A stretch of 64,000 bases of DNA from positions 1,798,001 to 1,862,000 of the forward strand of contig CBDDCL010000015.1 of the NCBI GenBank assembly GCA_965226245.1, read 5' to 3'. Shown here in pieces: positions 44,817-54,069 of the stretch; position 1 is the stretch's first letter; each line of letters starts with the position of its first letter. Position numbers and translations under genes: made by a program. Below the pieces are notes generated by a model. The model ran no database searches. It was not told the DNA's origin and was given only the letters and a program-made list of their open reading frames with translations. This DNA is from CBDCYS01 sp965226245 (lineage in GTDB: Bacteria; Acidobacteriota; Terriglobia; Bryobacterales; UBA6623).

Positions 44817-45956
44817 TCAACGTATGAGCCCTTCTCCGAGCCGCACTAAATCCTCGTCGTCGTTGAAAAAGTGAGGGGAGACTCGCAGGTTGCCTTTCCG
44901 CGCCGCCACGGCGATGCGCCGATCGCGCAGCCGAACCGCCAGCGCCGAGACGTCAACGCCAGGGAACTGCGCCGTCACAATCGGTGAATCGTAGTGAGGA
45001 TGCTCATCGCTTGCCAGCCGTCCTCCGCGGGAGCGAAGGACCTCCCGCGTTGTCTCCGCGAGTTGCTGGACACGCCTCTCAATCGCCGCCGGGCCGATCG
45101 AATGAATTAGATCCAGGACCGCTCCCATGGCGAAGATGCCGCTGAAGTTCTGTATCCCGCCTTCGTACTTGATCGCGCTCGGCGGCAGCTCCGGGACGCC
45201 GTGATGCAACTGGTCGACATCACGCCAGTTCTTGTGACTGCGCCAGCTATAGAGGCTCGGCTTTAGCCACTCCCTTACCCGCGGAGCGACATAAGCGAAC
45301 CCGATTCCGGTTGGCGAAAGCATCCACTTGTAGGCGTGCACGACCAGGAAATCGATCGCCGCTGCCTGAACGTCAATCTGCAGCGCCCCGACGCTTTGCG
45401 TTCCATCCACGTAAAAAAGGACGTCTCTCTTTCGCAGCTCGAGGCCGATTGCTTCGATTGGCGGACGAAGCCCAGTGGAGTAGTTCACGGTACTCATCAA
45501 GACCAGCCGCGTTCGTGGCGCCAGCGTCTCGAAAAAACGATCCAGCGAAAAGCGGCCACCCGACAGTTCAAGCTCCGTCAGTGAAACGCCGCCGCTCCCG
45601 AGCACTTTGGGGTAGTAAAGATTGTTGGGAAATTCGTGAGTGAGGGTGACAATTTCATCGCCCGATTTCCAGTCGATTCCGCCGATGAGCCACCCGAGCG
45701 CCGCTCCGGCGTTTGGAATGAATGCAATGTCATCGGCCCCGGCCCCTACAAGTTTCGCGGCTCCCGCCCGCACGACATCCGCTTGGGTATACCAGTCGAG
45801 AAAGCCGAGCGAAGCTGTCTCATCACGGTTCCGGAGGTGCGCCGCCGCCGCTTCCGCCGCGCACAACGGGACCGGCCCAAACGTCGCCGTATTGAGGTAG
45901 ACCCAATCCTTCAGGACCGGAAACTGCTCCCGCAGCCGTTGCCATTCGGTAGACAT
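44817..45956 (-). CDS. Class V aminotransferase (cysteine desulfurase-like)
   Basis: 379-residue PLP enzyme. The fold is seen in VYLNTATFGPVP, DDIAFIPNAGAALGWLIGGI, FYVDGTQSVGALQIDV and the PLP lysine K210 in VHAYKWMLSPTGIGF. The catalytic cysteine loop of true desulfurases is not evident near the C-terminus, so an isopenicillin N epimerase-like or kynureninase-like role is equally possible. ATG at 45956. The upstream 120 bp hold four stem-loops, suggesting a structured leader. Confidence 0.85.
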   Translation of the reverse strand: MSTEWQRLREQFPVLKDWVYLNTATFGPVPLCAAEAAAAHLRNRDETASLGFLDWYTQADVVRAGAAKLVGAGADDIAFIPNAGAALGWLIGGIDWKSGDEIVTLTHEFPNNLYYPKVLGSGGVSLTELELSGGRFSLDRFFETLAPRTRLVLMSTVNYSTGLRPPIEAIGLELRKRDVLFYVDGTQSVGALQIDVQAAAIDFLVVHAYKWMLSPTGIGFAYVAPRVREWLKPSLYSWRSHKNWRDVDQLHHGVPELPPSAIKYEGGIQNFSGIFAMGAVLDLIHSIGPAAIERRVQQLAETTREVLRSRGGRLASDEHPHYDSPIVTAQFPGVDVSALAVRLRDRRIAVAARKGNLRVSPHFFNDDEDLVRLGEGLIR

Positions 45957-45968
45957 TGTCTTAGGCGC

Positions 45969-46070
45969 TTACCGCCTCCACATCGACAAAAAATTGTCGA
46001 TGTTGCTGCAAGTCATTTGTTTTCAACTGCCCCGAAGGGGCCACTTTTTCGGAGCGCAGTCTCCGAAAAA
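45969..46070 (-). promoter_or_regulatory. Structured leader upstream of the class V aminotransferase
   Basis: Four inverted repeats in about 100 bp directly before the gene: AGGCG/CGCCT near 45970; a perfect 10-4-10 palindrome at 45980-46003 (ACATCGACAA, four A, TTGTCGATGT); CCCCGAAGGGG at 46031-46041; and a perfect 10-6-10 palindrome at 46045-46070 (TTTTTCGGAG and CTCCGAAAAA). The A/T-rich sides of the last would suit a terminator stem. This could be an attenuator, riboswitch or operator cluster; no known class was matched. Confidence 0.4.
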
Positions 46071-46361
46071 GCCTGGATTCTAGCCCGCCGATCTTGAGGG
46101 TTTTGTTCGCGGAAACGGTCGCATGACGAAGCGGACGAGGCGCTGTCCGGAAGAAGGGAAGGACTAATCAACACCCACCGGGGGCGCAAGCCCTGCGGCT
46201 AATTAACGCCAAGGGCCAATATTAGCACCAGCACAGCGCGAACGTCCCACGAACCAAATCTCAAATACCTTTGGGTAGCCTTAGCTTATCGATGCCGCAA
46301 CCAGACACGGCGCCGGGAGCTAGCCCAGGGTTAGCCCGAGGGTTAGCCCCAATTCTCTTCA

Positions 46362-46466
46362 CTTACTGACTTTCGCAAATTACGGTGATACGTTCCGCGC
46401 TCGATGGGTAGGGGCACAGCGTGCTGTGCCCATCTGCAAGCGTCACTATATTTTGCGAAACTTGGT
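46362..46466. repeat. Dispersed repeat family E, copy 2
   Basis: About 105 bp with imperfect inverted ends (TTTCGCAAATTACGGTG and CACTATATTTTGCGAAA) and the central palindrome GGGGCACAGCGTGCTGTGCC. A family A end remnant (GCCCCAATTCTCTTCACTTA) adjoins on the left and family B on the right. The 45957-47435 interval has no intact gene. Confidence 0.65.
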
Positions 46467-46467
46467 A

Positions 46468-46684
46468 GAGCCGTTGAGCCACGTTCACGTGGCTTGGTCT
46501 CCTTTAGGCCGGTCCTTTTAGGGCCGGTTGAACAGCCCTCGCGAAGTTGCTCCTCAGCCCGTTTCAACGGGCTTTCATTCCGCCCCCTGATCACGACCGT
46601 CCCCCGGCAACTGCCTAGGGCGCGTCGCCCCGAGGTGGCGCGCGCCTCCTGGCGGGCAGCGTCGGCCTCCGGGCCGGCGTCGCC
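46468..46684 (-). repeat. Dispersed repeat family B, copy 2 (inverted)
   Basis: Inverse of 22751-22968, in the order AGCCACGTTCACGTGGCT, CCGGTCCTTTTAGGGCCGG, AGCCCGTTTCAACGGGCT, then the GCGCGCGCCTCC block. It faces copy 3 at 47288, so a 600-bp segment is framed by inverted copies. Confidence 0.78.
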
Positions 46685-47287
46685 CCGGCACAGTCCCGTC
46701 AGCCGGGGCGCCTAGCGTGGAGGCGTCCCCCGTGAAAGTGATGGAACCGGCCATCGCTTCCCCAAAAACGGGTCACGTTATTGCAAGACTTTTATTCCCT
46801 TTCAAGTCATACGTTTAAAGAAATCCACTCCTAATTCCCCGCCGACCACCTGCTGATCTGAATATGTGAGACCGCTCCGCGACTTTCTAGGACCGTTGAG
46901 CCCCGCGCCTCCCGCGCGTGGTCCGGGGAAGTCGTTTCCCGTGGCCTCCAATCCGTATTCGCGATGCCAGAACGTCCAGAGATCCTGGCTGGAACAACAA
47001 AAACACACGATTCAGGACCCAAAAGGGTCAAATCACCAGGGAGTCTGCCATGGGCCGCCGCGACCCTTTGGAGTCAAGCCACTGAAAACAAAAACACTAT
47101 CCGTCGACACCAACTACGAGAAGCAAAAAACGCCGACAAGTCCAGTATATGTGCCATTCTCTGCCATTCTCTGCCATTTCATGGAGAAACTTTATAAAAT
47201 CTTATGCCCCAACCGACAACCTCTTTCGTTTCAACAACTCTATTTAGACTCTCGCGGTTGCGGGCAGTGCCGGCGCGCCCTTTCGCA
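46685..47287. other. Segment framed by inverted family B repeats
   Basis: No recognisable gene. Contains a short tandem repeat of TGCCATTCTC (47152-47161, 47162-47171 and a partial third) in an AT-rich tract. Nothing else was identified. Confidence 0.35.
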
Positions 47288-47430
47288 GTTGCCGCGAGAC
47301 GGTCGTGATCAGGGCGGAATGAAAGCCCGTTGAAACGGGCTGAGGAACAACTTCGGGGGGCTGTTCAACCGGCCCTAAAAGGACCGGCCTAAAAGGAGAC
47401 CAAGCCACGTGAACGTGGCTCAACGGCTCC
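47288..47430 (+). repeat. Dispersed repeat family B, copy 3
   Basis: Direct copy of the hairpin string: AGCCCGTTGAAACGGGCT, CCGGCCCTAAAAGGACCGG, AGCCACGTGAACGTGGCT and CTCAACGGCTCC. It runs straight into the alcohol dehydrogenase fragment. Confidence 0.78.
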
Positions 47431-47435
47431 TAGCG

Positions 47436-47741
47436 GGACTCGTCCTTCCGAAGAGCATCGAGGCCACCCGTTTTCAGGGTGTCATCGTCGCCTACGGATT
47501 TGTGGCCGGCCTCGAAGTCACCTTCAATATCTATGAGTTCTTCGCCGCCCAGAAGCAATTGCGTGGTTCAATGGCAGCGGACCCGAAGGACCTGGAGTGG
47601 GGACTGCGGCAAGTTCGCGCGGGGCGAATCAAGCCGGCTGTCGGCCGTACGCTGCCGCTACGGCAGGCGGCCGAAGCGCATCGGCTGATAGCGTCAAACC
47701 AAATTGCCGGCAACATTGTGTTGCTGCCGTGGGAGAACTGA
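47436..47741 (+). pseudogene. C-terminal fragment of a zinc-type alcohol dehydrogenase/quinone oxidoreductase
   Basis: About 100 codons matching only the last quarter of MDR-family oxidoreductases: FQGVIVAYGFVAGLEV, KQLRGSMAADPKDLEWGL, GRTLPLRQAAEAHRLI and AGNIVLLPW. The cofactor-binding and catalytic domains are missing; repeat family B abuts the break at about 47431. Read as a remnant left by repeat-associated deletion. Confidence 0.7.
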
Positions 47742-47841
47742 TGAGAGCCCAGAATCGCTGGGCGGGATCACCGGAGGGCTGTCTGTCTGGTTCAAGAGCA
47801 GGCGGGCAGGCTCTTCGAAATAGAAGTCCAGGAGGTAAACC

Positions 47842-47946
47842 ATGAAAAGCTTTATCAAGTTCAACCTGGGGCTGATGAGATCGCCCCTTCAAGTGCGGCT
47901 CTGGCTCGTGCTGTTGCGTCACCGAATCTCGTTACACCTTTTCTAA
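47842..47946 (+). pseudogene. Truncated N-terminus of a small membrane protein
   Basis: 34 codons with a strong ribosome binding site (AGGAGG 7 nt before ATG): MKSFIKFNLGLMRSPLQVRL, then WLVLLRHRI and an early stop. The start looks like that of a hydrophobic inner-membrane protein interrupted after its first helix begins. The remaining 47947-48114 holds no recognisable continuation. Confidence 0.45.
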
Positions 47947-48114
47947 TTGTCTGTTCGGGAACCCAGCAGCCGTTGCCGATACCCCAGTTGGTTTCGGATC
48001 TACGTCAAACCGCAAGTAACCGGCTCGTATGTTTGTCAGAATGGTTGTCGGCGGCTCGCTTAGGTCGTCTGTCTCCTGGATAGCATTCTCGCCCGCCGTT
48101 CTGGGACCATCAAT

Positions 48115-50277
48115 TTGCAATCTCGACCCAAATCCAACGGAGAGATCCTCACGGGCAGCCCCCACCCATTGGGCGCGACGTGGGACTGTGGCGGGGGCGC
48201 CAGCGGCACGAACTTCGCGATTTTCTCCCAGCATGCGACCGCTATCGAGCTGTGCCTGTTCGACTCGCCGGACGCCGAGAGTGAAAGTCAGCGCATCGCT
48301 TTGCCGCGGCGGACCAACCTTGTCTGGCATGGATATGTGCCGGGGGTGGAGCCGGGGCAGCTCTATGGCTATCGCGTTCATGGGCCTTACCAGCCGGAGC
48401 AAGGTCATCGATTCAATCCGAACAAGGTTCTGCTTGATCCCCATGCCAAGGCGATCGGGCGCGGAATCGAGTGGCGTGACGAACTCTATGGATGCCGCCA
48501 GGGAGATCCCGCCGGGGACGCATCTTTCGATGAGCGGGACAGCGCGGCGTGGGCGGCTTTGGGCGCTGTGATCGAAGGGGCGTTCGATTGGGAAGATGAC
48601 CGGTCTCCCGCAACTCCCTGGGACGAGACGATTCTCTATGAAGCACACGTGAAGGGGTTCACGAAGCTGCATCCCGGCGTGCCCCCGGAGTTGCGGGGGA
48701 CTTACGCCGGACTCTGCTCCGATGCGGCAATTCAGCACTTGCTGCATCTCGGGATCAGCGCGGTCCAACTGATGCCGGTCCATTTTCACATCGACGAACG
48801 AGCCTTGGCGGAACGCGGGCTGAGCAATTATTGGGGCTACAACACGCTTGTGTATTTCGCGCCCGAAACACGCTATGCAGCCGATCGCAGCCCGGAAGGC
48901 GCGGTGCGCGAGTTCAAGCAAATGGTCCGCAAGCTGCATGCCGCCGGCCTCGAAGTCATCCTGGATGTCGTCTACAACCACAGCGCGGAAGGCGACGAGT
49001 TGGGCCCGACCTTATCGCTGCGGGGCATCGACAACGCGGTTTACTACCGCTTGACTCCCGGCAACCTCAGGGCTTATCTGGATTTCAGCGGCTGCGGCAA
49101 CACGCTCAACACGGCGCATCCCCGGGTAGTCCGGCTCGTTACCGACAGTCTGCGCTACTGGGTCACGGAGATGCACGTCGATGGATTTCGGTTCGACCTG
49201 GCAAGCGCTCTTGCCCGCACGGACGATGGCGTGGATATGAAGAGCGCGCTTTTGACAGCGGTCAGCCAGGACCCCGTGTTATCGCCGGTCAAGCTAATCG
49301 CCGAGCCCTGGGATCTAGGCCAGGGGGGCTACCAGGTCGGGCAGTTTCCCGCGGGTTGGTCGGAGCTGAACGGACGATTTCGAGACGACGTTCGGCGCTA
49401 TTGGCGCGGTGATGACGCCATGCCGGCGGCCATGGCCACGCGGCTTGCCGGAAGCAGCGACTTATACGCGCATAGCGGGCGCGAGCCCTCGGCTTCGGTC
49501 AACTTTGTCACCTCGCACGACGGTTTTACGCTGGATGATCTCGTCAGCTATAGCGAGAAACACAATGAAGCGAATGGTGAAAACAATCGTGACGGGGAAA
49601 GCCAAAATCACAGTTGGAACTGCGGCCTGGAGGGCCCAAGTGATGACCCCGGCGCAGGGGTCCTGAGAGCGAGGCAAAAGCGCAACTTAGTAGCAACGTT
49701 GTTGTTTTCCCAGGGTGTGCCGTTTATCTCGGCGGGTGACGAGCTGGGCCGCACGCAGCAGGGAAACAACAATGCCTACTGCCAGGACAATGAGCTGAGC
49801 TGGCTGAAGTGGGAGTTGACTCCCGAGCAAGCGGATTTTTTAGAGTTCGTGCGCCGCGCAATTGCGCTTCGGAGGAGTCAGCCGGCGCTGCGAAGGCGAG
49901 AATTCTTCAATGGCCAAGCGACCTCTGGAAAAGAAGAAAAGGACCTGGCTTGGTATCATCCAGACGGCCGGGAGCTGGAGGGCGATGCCTGGCAGCAGAC
50001 GTCTTTGGCCTGTTTCGGAGCCCTGCTGCGCGGCGAACCATCCGAGCAAGGCGATGAGCGAGGCGAAGTGAAAACCGGAGACACGCTTTTCTTGATGCTC
50101 AACGCTGGCGGCGAGGAAGTTCCATTCGTGCTGCCGAGCAACGAAGCAAGCGGCCGCTGGGAGCGCTTGCTCGATACAGCTCAAAGTGAAGGGGGCCAAG
50201 AAATTGCGCAAACCTCGAAAGCCTATACACTCCAGGGACGCGGCGTTGCGCTATTGCGGCGCATACCCGCGAAGTGA
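48115..50277 (+). CDS. glgX: Glycogen debranching enzyme GlgX
   Basis: Hydrolyses alpha-1,6 branch points of limit dextrin during glycogen breakdown (GH13 family). 720 residues from a TTG at 48115. The N-terminal carbohydrate-binding module starts GSPHPLGATWDCGGG. GH13 regions: VILDVVYNHSAEGDE, HVDGFRFDLA with the nucleophile aspartate, LIAEPWDLG with the acid/base glutamate, and VTSHDGFTL. GDELGRTQQGNNNAYCQDNE is the GlgX subgroup signature. malQ follows after 18 bp, so the two form an operon. Confidence 0.95.
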   Translation: MQSRPKSNGEILTGSPHPLGATWDCGGGASGTNFAIFSQHATAIELCLFDSPDAESESQRIALPRRTNLVWHGYVPGVEPGQLYGYRVHGPYQPEQGHRFNPNKVLLDPHAKAIGRGIEWRDELYGCRQGDPAGDASFDERDSAAWAALGAVIEGAFDWEDDRSPATPWDETILYEAHVKGFTKLHPGVPPELRGTYAGLCSDAAIQHLLHLGISAVQLMPVHFHIDERALAERGLSNYWGYNTLVYFAPETRYAADRSPEGAVREFKQMVRKLHAAGLEVILDVVYNHSAEGDELGPTLSLRGIDNAVYYRLTPGNLRAYLDFSGCGNTLNTAHPRVVRLVTDSLRYWVTEMHVDGFRFDLASALARTDDGVDMKSALLTAVSQDPVLSPVKLIAEPWDLGQGGYQVGQFPAGWSELNGRFRDDVRRYWRGDDAMPAAMATRLAGSSDLYAHSGREPSASVNFVTSHDGFTLDDLVSYSEKHNEANGENNRDGESQNHSWNCGLEGPSDDPGAGVLRARQKRNLVATLLFSQGVPFISAGDELGRTQQGNNNAYCQDNELSWLKWELTPEQADFLEFVRRAIALRRSQPALRRREFFNGQATSGKEEKDLAWYHPDGRELEGDAWQQTSLACFGALLRGEPSEQGDERGEVKTGDTLFLMLNAGGEEVPFVLPSNEASGRWERLLDTAQSEGGQEIAQTSKAYTLQGRGVALLRRIPAK

Positions 50278-50295
50278 CTCTTCCGCATTCTTCAC

Positions 50296-52524
50296 GTGAG
50301 CGATCCAGGCCAATCAGAAACAGACTCTCTGCACAAACTCGCCCGGCTGTATCGGGTACTCGTCCGATATCGAGATGGCTTTCGTGTCGTGCGCGAACCC
50401 TCTCCCGAAGCGCTGCTTGGGGTTCTGAAGGAACTGGGTGCTCCGCTGCATTCAGTCAAGGACGCTCCGGCGGCCATCGCTGGGCGGCGAGAAGAGCTTT
50501 GGTCGCGGGTGCTTGAGCCGGTTGTCGTTCTTTGGCGGGGGCGCCCCGCCGAGTGCAGGCTGCGTATTCCGGAAAGCGCCGCCGCCGGCACGGTTGGCTG
50601 CGAGCTGCGATTGGAAGACGGCGCCGAACAGCGTTGGGCGGACGCATTGGCGGAACTCCGCACGCAGCGCCGCCTGCTCGTGAACGGCCGCAGGTATGTA
50701 TCGAAGGTCTTGCCGCTCCCGGCCGCGATACCCATCGGCTACCACCGGCTGCGGGTTGAGATCGGGAGCCAAGTTCACGAAGCGTCCGTGATCTGCGCGC
50801 CCACCGCGGCACACCCGTTCGATTGCTCGAAGGGGCGATTGTGGGGGCTTTTTCTGCCGCTCTATGCTCTTCGTACGGAGCAAAGCTGGGGAGCGGGAGA
50901 TTTCAGCGACCTGGGGCATCTGCTCGCCTGGACGCGAGAGCTTGGCGGCAGCGCCGTAGGCGCCCTGCCGCTGCTAGCCTGCTATTTGGACGAGCCTTTC
51001 GATCCAAGCCCCTATGCGCCGGTCAGCCGGCTTTTCTGGAACGAGTTTTACGTTGATCCGCGCGGCCTGCCCGAATTTGAGCGTTGTCCCGCGGCAAGAG
51101 CCTTGGCCTCGTCCGATGCTTTTCGAGGGGAGATGGAGGGCCAGCGGCAACAGAGTTCGGTCGACTATCGGAGTCAGATGCGGCTCAAGAGGCGCCTGCT
51201 GGAGGAACTTGCGAAGACTGTGACGGCCGCGCATTCGGGTCGCCGCGAAGCGTTCCGGCGCTACGTGGAGGAGCGTCCCGGGCTGGACTCCTACGCTCGA
51301 TTCCGGGCCACGGTGGAAAGGCGAAAGGAGCTTTGGCCGCAATGGCCCCGGTCATTTCGCGATCAAGGCCTCCCGGAGGACGCATTCGATAAGGGCGCGC
51401 GAGACTACCATCTCTACTGCCAGTGGATTGCGGAAGAGCAACTGGCGTCGCTCGCCCGCCAAGCCCGAGCCAAAGGACCGGGCCTCTATCTCGACCTGCC
51501 GCTAGGGGTTCACTCCGGCGGCTTCGACGTGTGGCGGCAGCCGCAGGCGTTCGCGCTCGGGGTCACTGGCGGCGCTCCCCCCGACCGGTTCTTTACGTCC
51601 GGACAAGACTGGGGATTTGCTCCACAGCACCCGGAAAACATTCGCGGGCAGGGTTATCGGCACTTCATTGCCTGCCTGCGCCATCATCTTCGCCACGCCG
51701 GCGTCTTGCGGATCGATCACGTGATGGGGCTCCACCGTCTCTACTGGATTCCGAAAGGGATGGATGCGAGGCAGGGTGTGTATGTCCAATACAGACCGGA
51801 GGAGTTCTACGCCATTCTTGCGGTCGAGTCGCGCCGCCACGAGACGGTGATTGTTGGAGAAGACTTGGGTACGGCGCCGAAATACGTTCGGGCCAGGATG
51901 ACCGAGCATGGACTGAAGCGAATGTATGTTGCTCAGTTCCGCTTCCGGCCCGATGCGAAAGAGCCGCTCGGCGCCGTCCCACGAAACTCGGTCGCGGGAT
52001 TGAATACCCACGACATGAGGCCTTTCGCGGGCTTCTGGCAAGAGTTCGATATCGACGATCAACTCGAGTTGGGCCTGCTGAACGAAAAGGACGCGCGGCA
52101 AGACCGGCTCCGCCGCCGCGACGTAAAACGAGCCTTGCTGGAACACTCTAAGGAGAAGCAGGCGGGCTCCGGGCAGTGTGGCGGCGCTCAGCCCGCGAGC
52201 GGGGAAAATGAGGGCAATCGCGGTTCAGGCGAGGATGAGGATGTCCGGCGTGTCGTCGCCGCCTGCCTGTCGGAGCTGGCAGCGAGCGAAGCTGAATTTC
52301 TGATGGTCAACCTCGAAGACCTGTGGGAGGAAACTCTTGCCCAGAATACACCGGGAACTGTCAACGAGCGGAACTGGCGCCGCAAATCACGCTACAGCTT
52401 GGAAGATATTCGCCAAACACCACGGATCGTCGAACTGCTGTGTACGGTCAACCGTCTTCGAAAGGCTCAGTTGGAGACAGACAACGACTCCGGGAACGCA
52501 GACGAGCCGGCTCGAAGTAGTTGA
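50296..52524 (+). CDS. malQ: 4-alpha-glucanotransferase (amylomaltase)
   Basis: GH77 enzyme that disproportionates maltodextrins, working on the linear chains released by GlgX and phosphorylase. 742 residues from a GTG at 50296. The long N-terminal region is found in the larger MalQ subgroup. Catalytic blocks are LRIDHVMGLHRLYWIP (nucleophile aspartate), VIVGEDLGTAPKYVRA (glutamate) and LNTHDMRPFAGFW (third acid). A low-complexity Gly/Glu-rich insertion (QAGSGQCGGAQPASGENEGN) lies near residue 625. Confidence 0.94.
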   Translation: MSDPGQSETDSLHKLARLYRVLVRYRDGFRVVREPSPEALLGVLKELGAPLHSVKDAPAAIAGRREELWSRVLEPVVVLWRGRPAECRLRIPESAAAGTVGCELRLEDGAEQRWADALAELRTQRRLLVNGRRYVSKVLPLPAAIPIGYHRLRVEIGSQVHEASVICAPTAAHPFDCSKGRLWGLFLPLYALRTEQSWGAGDFSDLGHLLAWTRELGGSAVGALPLLACYLDEPFDPSPYAPVSRLFWNEFYVDPRGLPEFERCPAARALASSDAFRGEMEGQRQQSSVDYRSQMRLKRRLLEELAKTVTAAHSGRREAFRRYVEERPGLDSYARFRATVERRKELWPQWPRSFRDQGLPEDAFDKGARDYHLYCQWIAEEQLASLARQARAKGPGLYLDLPLGVHSGGFDVWRQPQAFALGVTGGAPPDRFFTSGQDWGFAPQHPENIRGQGYRHFIACLRHHLRHAGVLRIDHVMGLHRLYWIPKGMDARQGVYVQYRPEEFYAILAVESRRHETVIVGEDLGTAPKYVRARMTEHGLKRMYVAQFRFRPDAKEPLGAVPRNSVAGLNTHDMRPFAGFWQEFDIDDQLELGLLNEKDARQDRLRRRDVKRALLEHSKEKQAGSGQCGGAQPASGENEGNRGSGEDEDVRRVVAACLSELAASEAEFLMVNLEDLWEETLAQNTPGTVNERNWRRKSRYSLEDIRQTPRIVELLCTVNRLRKAQLETDNDSGNADEPARSS

Positions 52525-52530
52525 GAATCG

Positions 52531-52764
52531 CTAAGCCAAGAGGTCAATCGCGTGCTGGTTGATTTCGTCGGCCGTTTTCACCACTTCAAGGGAAGCTTGC
52601 ACCGCCGTCCGGGCAGCTAGCAGCTTTACGGCCTCCGTACTGAGATCAAGCTGGTCGACCGAGCCCGCCTCGGGTTGGCTGGCCCGGCGGATGCCTTCGG
52701 CTGCTTGGTCAAATTGCTTGAGAGCCTGTGTGATGCCTGCGAGGGCGGAAGACGAGATGCTCAT
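52531..52764 (-). CDS. Minimal FlgC-like flagellar rod-family protein
   Basis: 77 residues that look like the two ends of a flagellar rod/hook protein joined together: an N-terminal SISSSALAGITQALKQFD and the C-terminal DLSTEAVKLLAARTAVQASL and EVVKTADEINQHAIDLL, as in FlgC/FlgE tails. The central domain is absent. GGAGGGAGG lies 7-15 nt before the ATG. It lies convergent to malQ with no other flagellar gene in the window, so its role is uncertain; it may be a free-standing coiled-coil protein. Confidence 0.65.
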   Translation of the reverse strand: MSISSSALAGITQALKQFDQAAEGIRRASQPEAGSVDQLDLSTEAVKLLAARTAVQASLEVVKTADEINQHAIDLLA

Positions 52765-53011
52765 GTAGATCTCCTCCCTCCTTTTCGGCTCCCATCATGG
52801 AAAGTTGAGAGTATTGTTGGCTACAAACCCCTCTTCAAAGCAATTGCCCTGCCAAACCTCGGGGGCTTACTTCATATCGTTGTATCGCAAGCGTCTAGCT
52901 CTCTCTTCGGGCGAAGCTCTTCCTCTCGGGTCGCCTGCGATACAACACTAAGATATTATATCATTAGCTATCCGTGGACAAGCGCTATGTAGTTCGTTTC
53001 GTGGCACTCAG

Positions 53012-53135
53012 CCCCAATGCTGTTCACCTAAAGCCTTTTGAGCCGCGAAGCGGCGCCGGATCGTAGCCCATGGGTGGAGCGAAGCGGAACCCTGGGTCCG
53101 AAACCCCTCGAGGGAGAAGCCCCGCAAGGGGTGCA
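53012..53135 (+). repeat. Dispersed repeat family A, copy 5, interrupted by IS1380
   Basis: Begins CCCCAATGCTGTTCACCTAA (53012), then TTGAGCCGCGAAGCGGCGCC and ACCCTGGGTCC, and stops at CCCCGCAAGGGGTGCA, where the IS1380 target TACCA follows. The rest of the element is not found beyond the IS. The remainder of the gap (52765-53011) has no gene. Confidence 0.75.
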
Positions 53136-54069
53136 TACCACCTGAATTATGCACTGCGGGTACACCTGAGGAGGGCTGTGCCGCGAGGGACCATTGGGCG
53201 ACCCCCGAAAACATGGGGTAATAAGGTAGGCTGGCAAAGATTTCAGCTTCGCCAGCCAACCCCAAGGAGGTCACCCAAATGGTTACCAAGCGAAAACAGC
53301 ATAGCTCCAAAAACCCCGCCAAACAAGGCCGCGGCGCGACGGCTCCGCAGCCCAATAAAATCGGGGCTTCCACGCCCTATCACTTCCGCGGCAAGAATCT
53401 GACTCCCTACGGCGGCCTGCTGCCGGTCGCCACCCTGCTCGAAAAACTCGGCTTCCAAGAGCTGCTGGAACAAACCCTCAGCGTCAAACGAATCACCCGT
53501 GTGATGAGCCTCTACCAGTTTGTGCTGGCCCTCGTGCTGGCCCTCGTGCTGGGCCTCTATGTCGGCTTTGCACGGCTCAACCAACTCCGCTTCATCGCGC
53601 GCGACCCCATCCTGACCGGCATCTTGCAAGTGACGCGGCTGCCGCCGCAATCCACGCTGTGGCGCTTTCTGGCCTCGCTGCATCTCAACGTGGCGCGGCA
53701 GATCCTGTCGATGCAGCGCCAACTGCGCGAACGAGCCTGGGCGGCGGCCAACGTGCGGTTGACCACGGTGACGCTGGACACCGACACCACCGTGCACACC
53801 CTCTACGGCCAGCAGATGGGCGGGCGCAAGAGCTACAACCCCAAGAACAAGGGCAAGCGCAGCTACCAGCCGATACTGACCTTCCTGGCCGAGACGCGCG
53901 AATACCTGATGGGCGGGTTGCACAATGGCGACCGGCCCACGGGCAAAGAGATCGCGGCGCACCTCGAAAGTGCTTTCCAGGCTTTGCCGGCCAGTGTGAA
54001 GCGGATCTTGGCGCGGGCCGATTCCGGCTTTTATTGCTGGGAAGCGGTGGCAGCCTACGAACAAGCGCA

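Noticed and set aside
46468..47430. CRISPR-like array of repeated palindromes
   Set aside because: The hairpins differ from each other and lack regular unique spacers; no cas genes.
47932..48981. 349-codon minus-strand frame at the glgX start
   Set aside because: Shadow of GlgX, which shows its family signatures on the plus strand.
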